Shown: positions 14,993 through 15,155 of the stretch, one piece after another
How the letters are laid out: the number at the start of each line of letters is the position of its first letter
How positions within the stretch are numbered: the stretch's first letter is position 1
Assembly (NCBI RefSeq): GCF_039926425.1
Contig: NZ_JBDSWZ010000041.1
Coordinates: 1-15,155, forward strand
Direction of reading: 5' to 3'
Source of the DNA: Dokdonella_A sp039926425
GTDB taxonomy: Bacteria; Pseudomonadota; Gammaproteobacteria; Xanthomonadales; Rhodanobacteraceae
Length of the DNA: 15,155 bases
Notes under the pieces: generated by a model
Told to the model about the DNA's origin: nothing
What the model saw: only the letters and a program-made list of their open reading frames with translations
The model's database searches: none
Translations under genes and position numbers: made by a program

Positions 14993-15155
14993 TCACGAAA
15001 CCAGCAGCACGATCGAAAGAAAGCAGATGGGTAACAGCACGATCGCCTTGCGCCATCCGGTGAGTTCGCCCACCTTTCGAAAACCCGAATAAATCGAAAT
15101 GCCCGGGCGAAACGCAAGGATCGCCGCAACGCCCATCAGAATTCCACCGATGATA
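14993..15155 (-). CDS. 3' end of a membrane protein gene (partial, runs off the window)
   Basis: On the minus strand an open frame enters from the right edge and runs 53 codons to a TGA at 14993-14995. The visible C-terminal part has a hydrophobic helix (IIGGILMGVAAILAF), a polar loop (RPGISIYSGFRKVGELTGWRK) and a second hydrophobic helix (AIVLLPICFLSIVLLVS) ending the protein. This helix-loop-helix pattern and the basic loop support a real integral membrane protein. The 5' part is outside the window, so start, length and family cannot be given. It precedes the SRPBCC gene on the same strand. Confidence 0.6.
   Translation of the reverse strand, partial: IIGGILMGVAAILAFRPGISIYSGFRKVGELTGWRKAIVLLPICFLSIVLLVS

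Overview
The window is GC-rich, densely coding DNA from a bacterial chromosome, probably a gammaproteobacterium of the Lysobacterales (Xanthomonadales), perhaps near Rhodanobacteraceae/Dokdonella. That assignment rests on base composition, on secreted proteins ending in an IF-A-(D/N)-G-F-(D/E)-type tail, and on the Ser/Thr-kinase-TPR architecture. It is an impression from family resemblance, not a database result. I found no rRNA, tRNA, CRISPR array, transposase, integrase or replication origin.

Layout. (1) 1-2096, minus strand: a small cytoplasmic protein of unknown function (9-428) downstream of a secreted P-domain plus FG-GAP/VCBS protein (516-2096). (2) 2097-2450: a 354-base divergent intergenic region with a hairpin and a 7-base tandem repeat. 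(3) 2451-6959: two paralogous secreted beta-helix proteins with 'choice-of-anchor Q' C-termini (2451-3860 and 5496-6959). They flank a divergent pair, a minus-strand lipoprotein (3924-4430) and a plus-strand periplasmic four-cysteine protein (4714-5319). (4) 6985-7383, minus: a VOC/glyoxalase-fold gene broken by one in-frame TGA. (5) 7542-10963, minus: a small two-TM protein and a 915-residue transmembrane Ser/Thr kinase with a C-terminal TPR region. (6) 11230-12756, plus: a YciI-family protein and a TrmB/LuxR-type double-HTH regulator. (7) 12934-14340, plus: a secreted FG-GAP protein with seven recognisable blades. (8) 14426-15155, minus: an SRPBCC/AHSA1 protein and the 3' end of a membrane protein that runs off the window.

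The strongest pattern across genes is a short motif, D-[AILV]-[IL]-F-[AR]-[DNS]-[GA]-F-[DE]. It occurs in all four large exported repeat proteins although they belong to different folds. In three it lies at or within 10 residues of the C-terminus. In the fourth it lies exactly between the P domain and the FG-GAP repeats. In two of the four it is followed at identical spacing by Ser-Cys. I propose it as a candidate surface-sorting, processing or anchoring tag; no cognate enzyme is visible in the window.

How the genes may work together is inference: several large secreted display or adhesion-type proteins lie beside a membrane kinase with a probable periplasmic TPR sensor and a sugar-regulator-like transcription factor. 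The regulator gene is directly upstream of the seven-bladed protein, with two inverted repeats in the gap between them. No direct functional link between these genes is demonstrated by the sequence.
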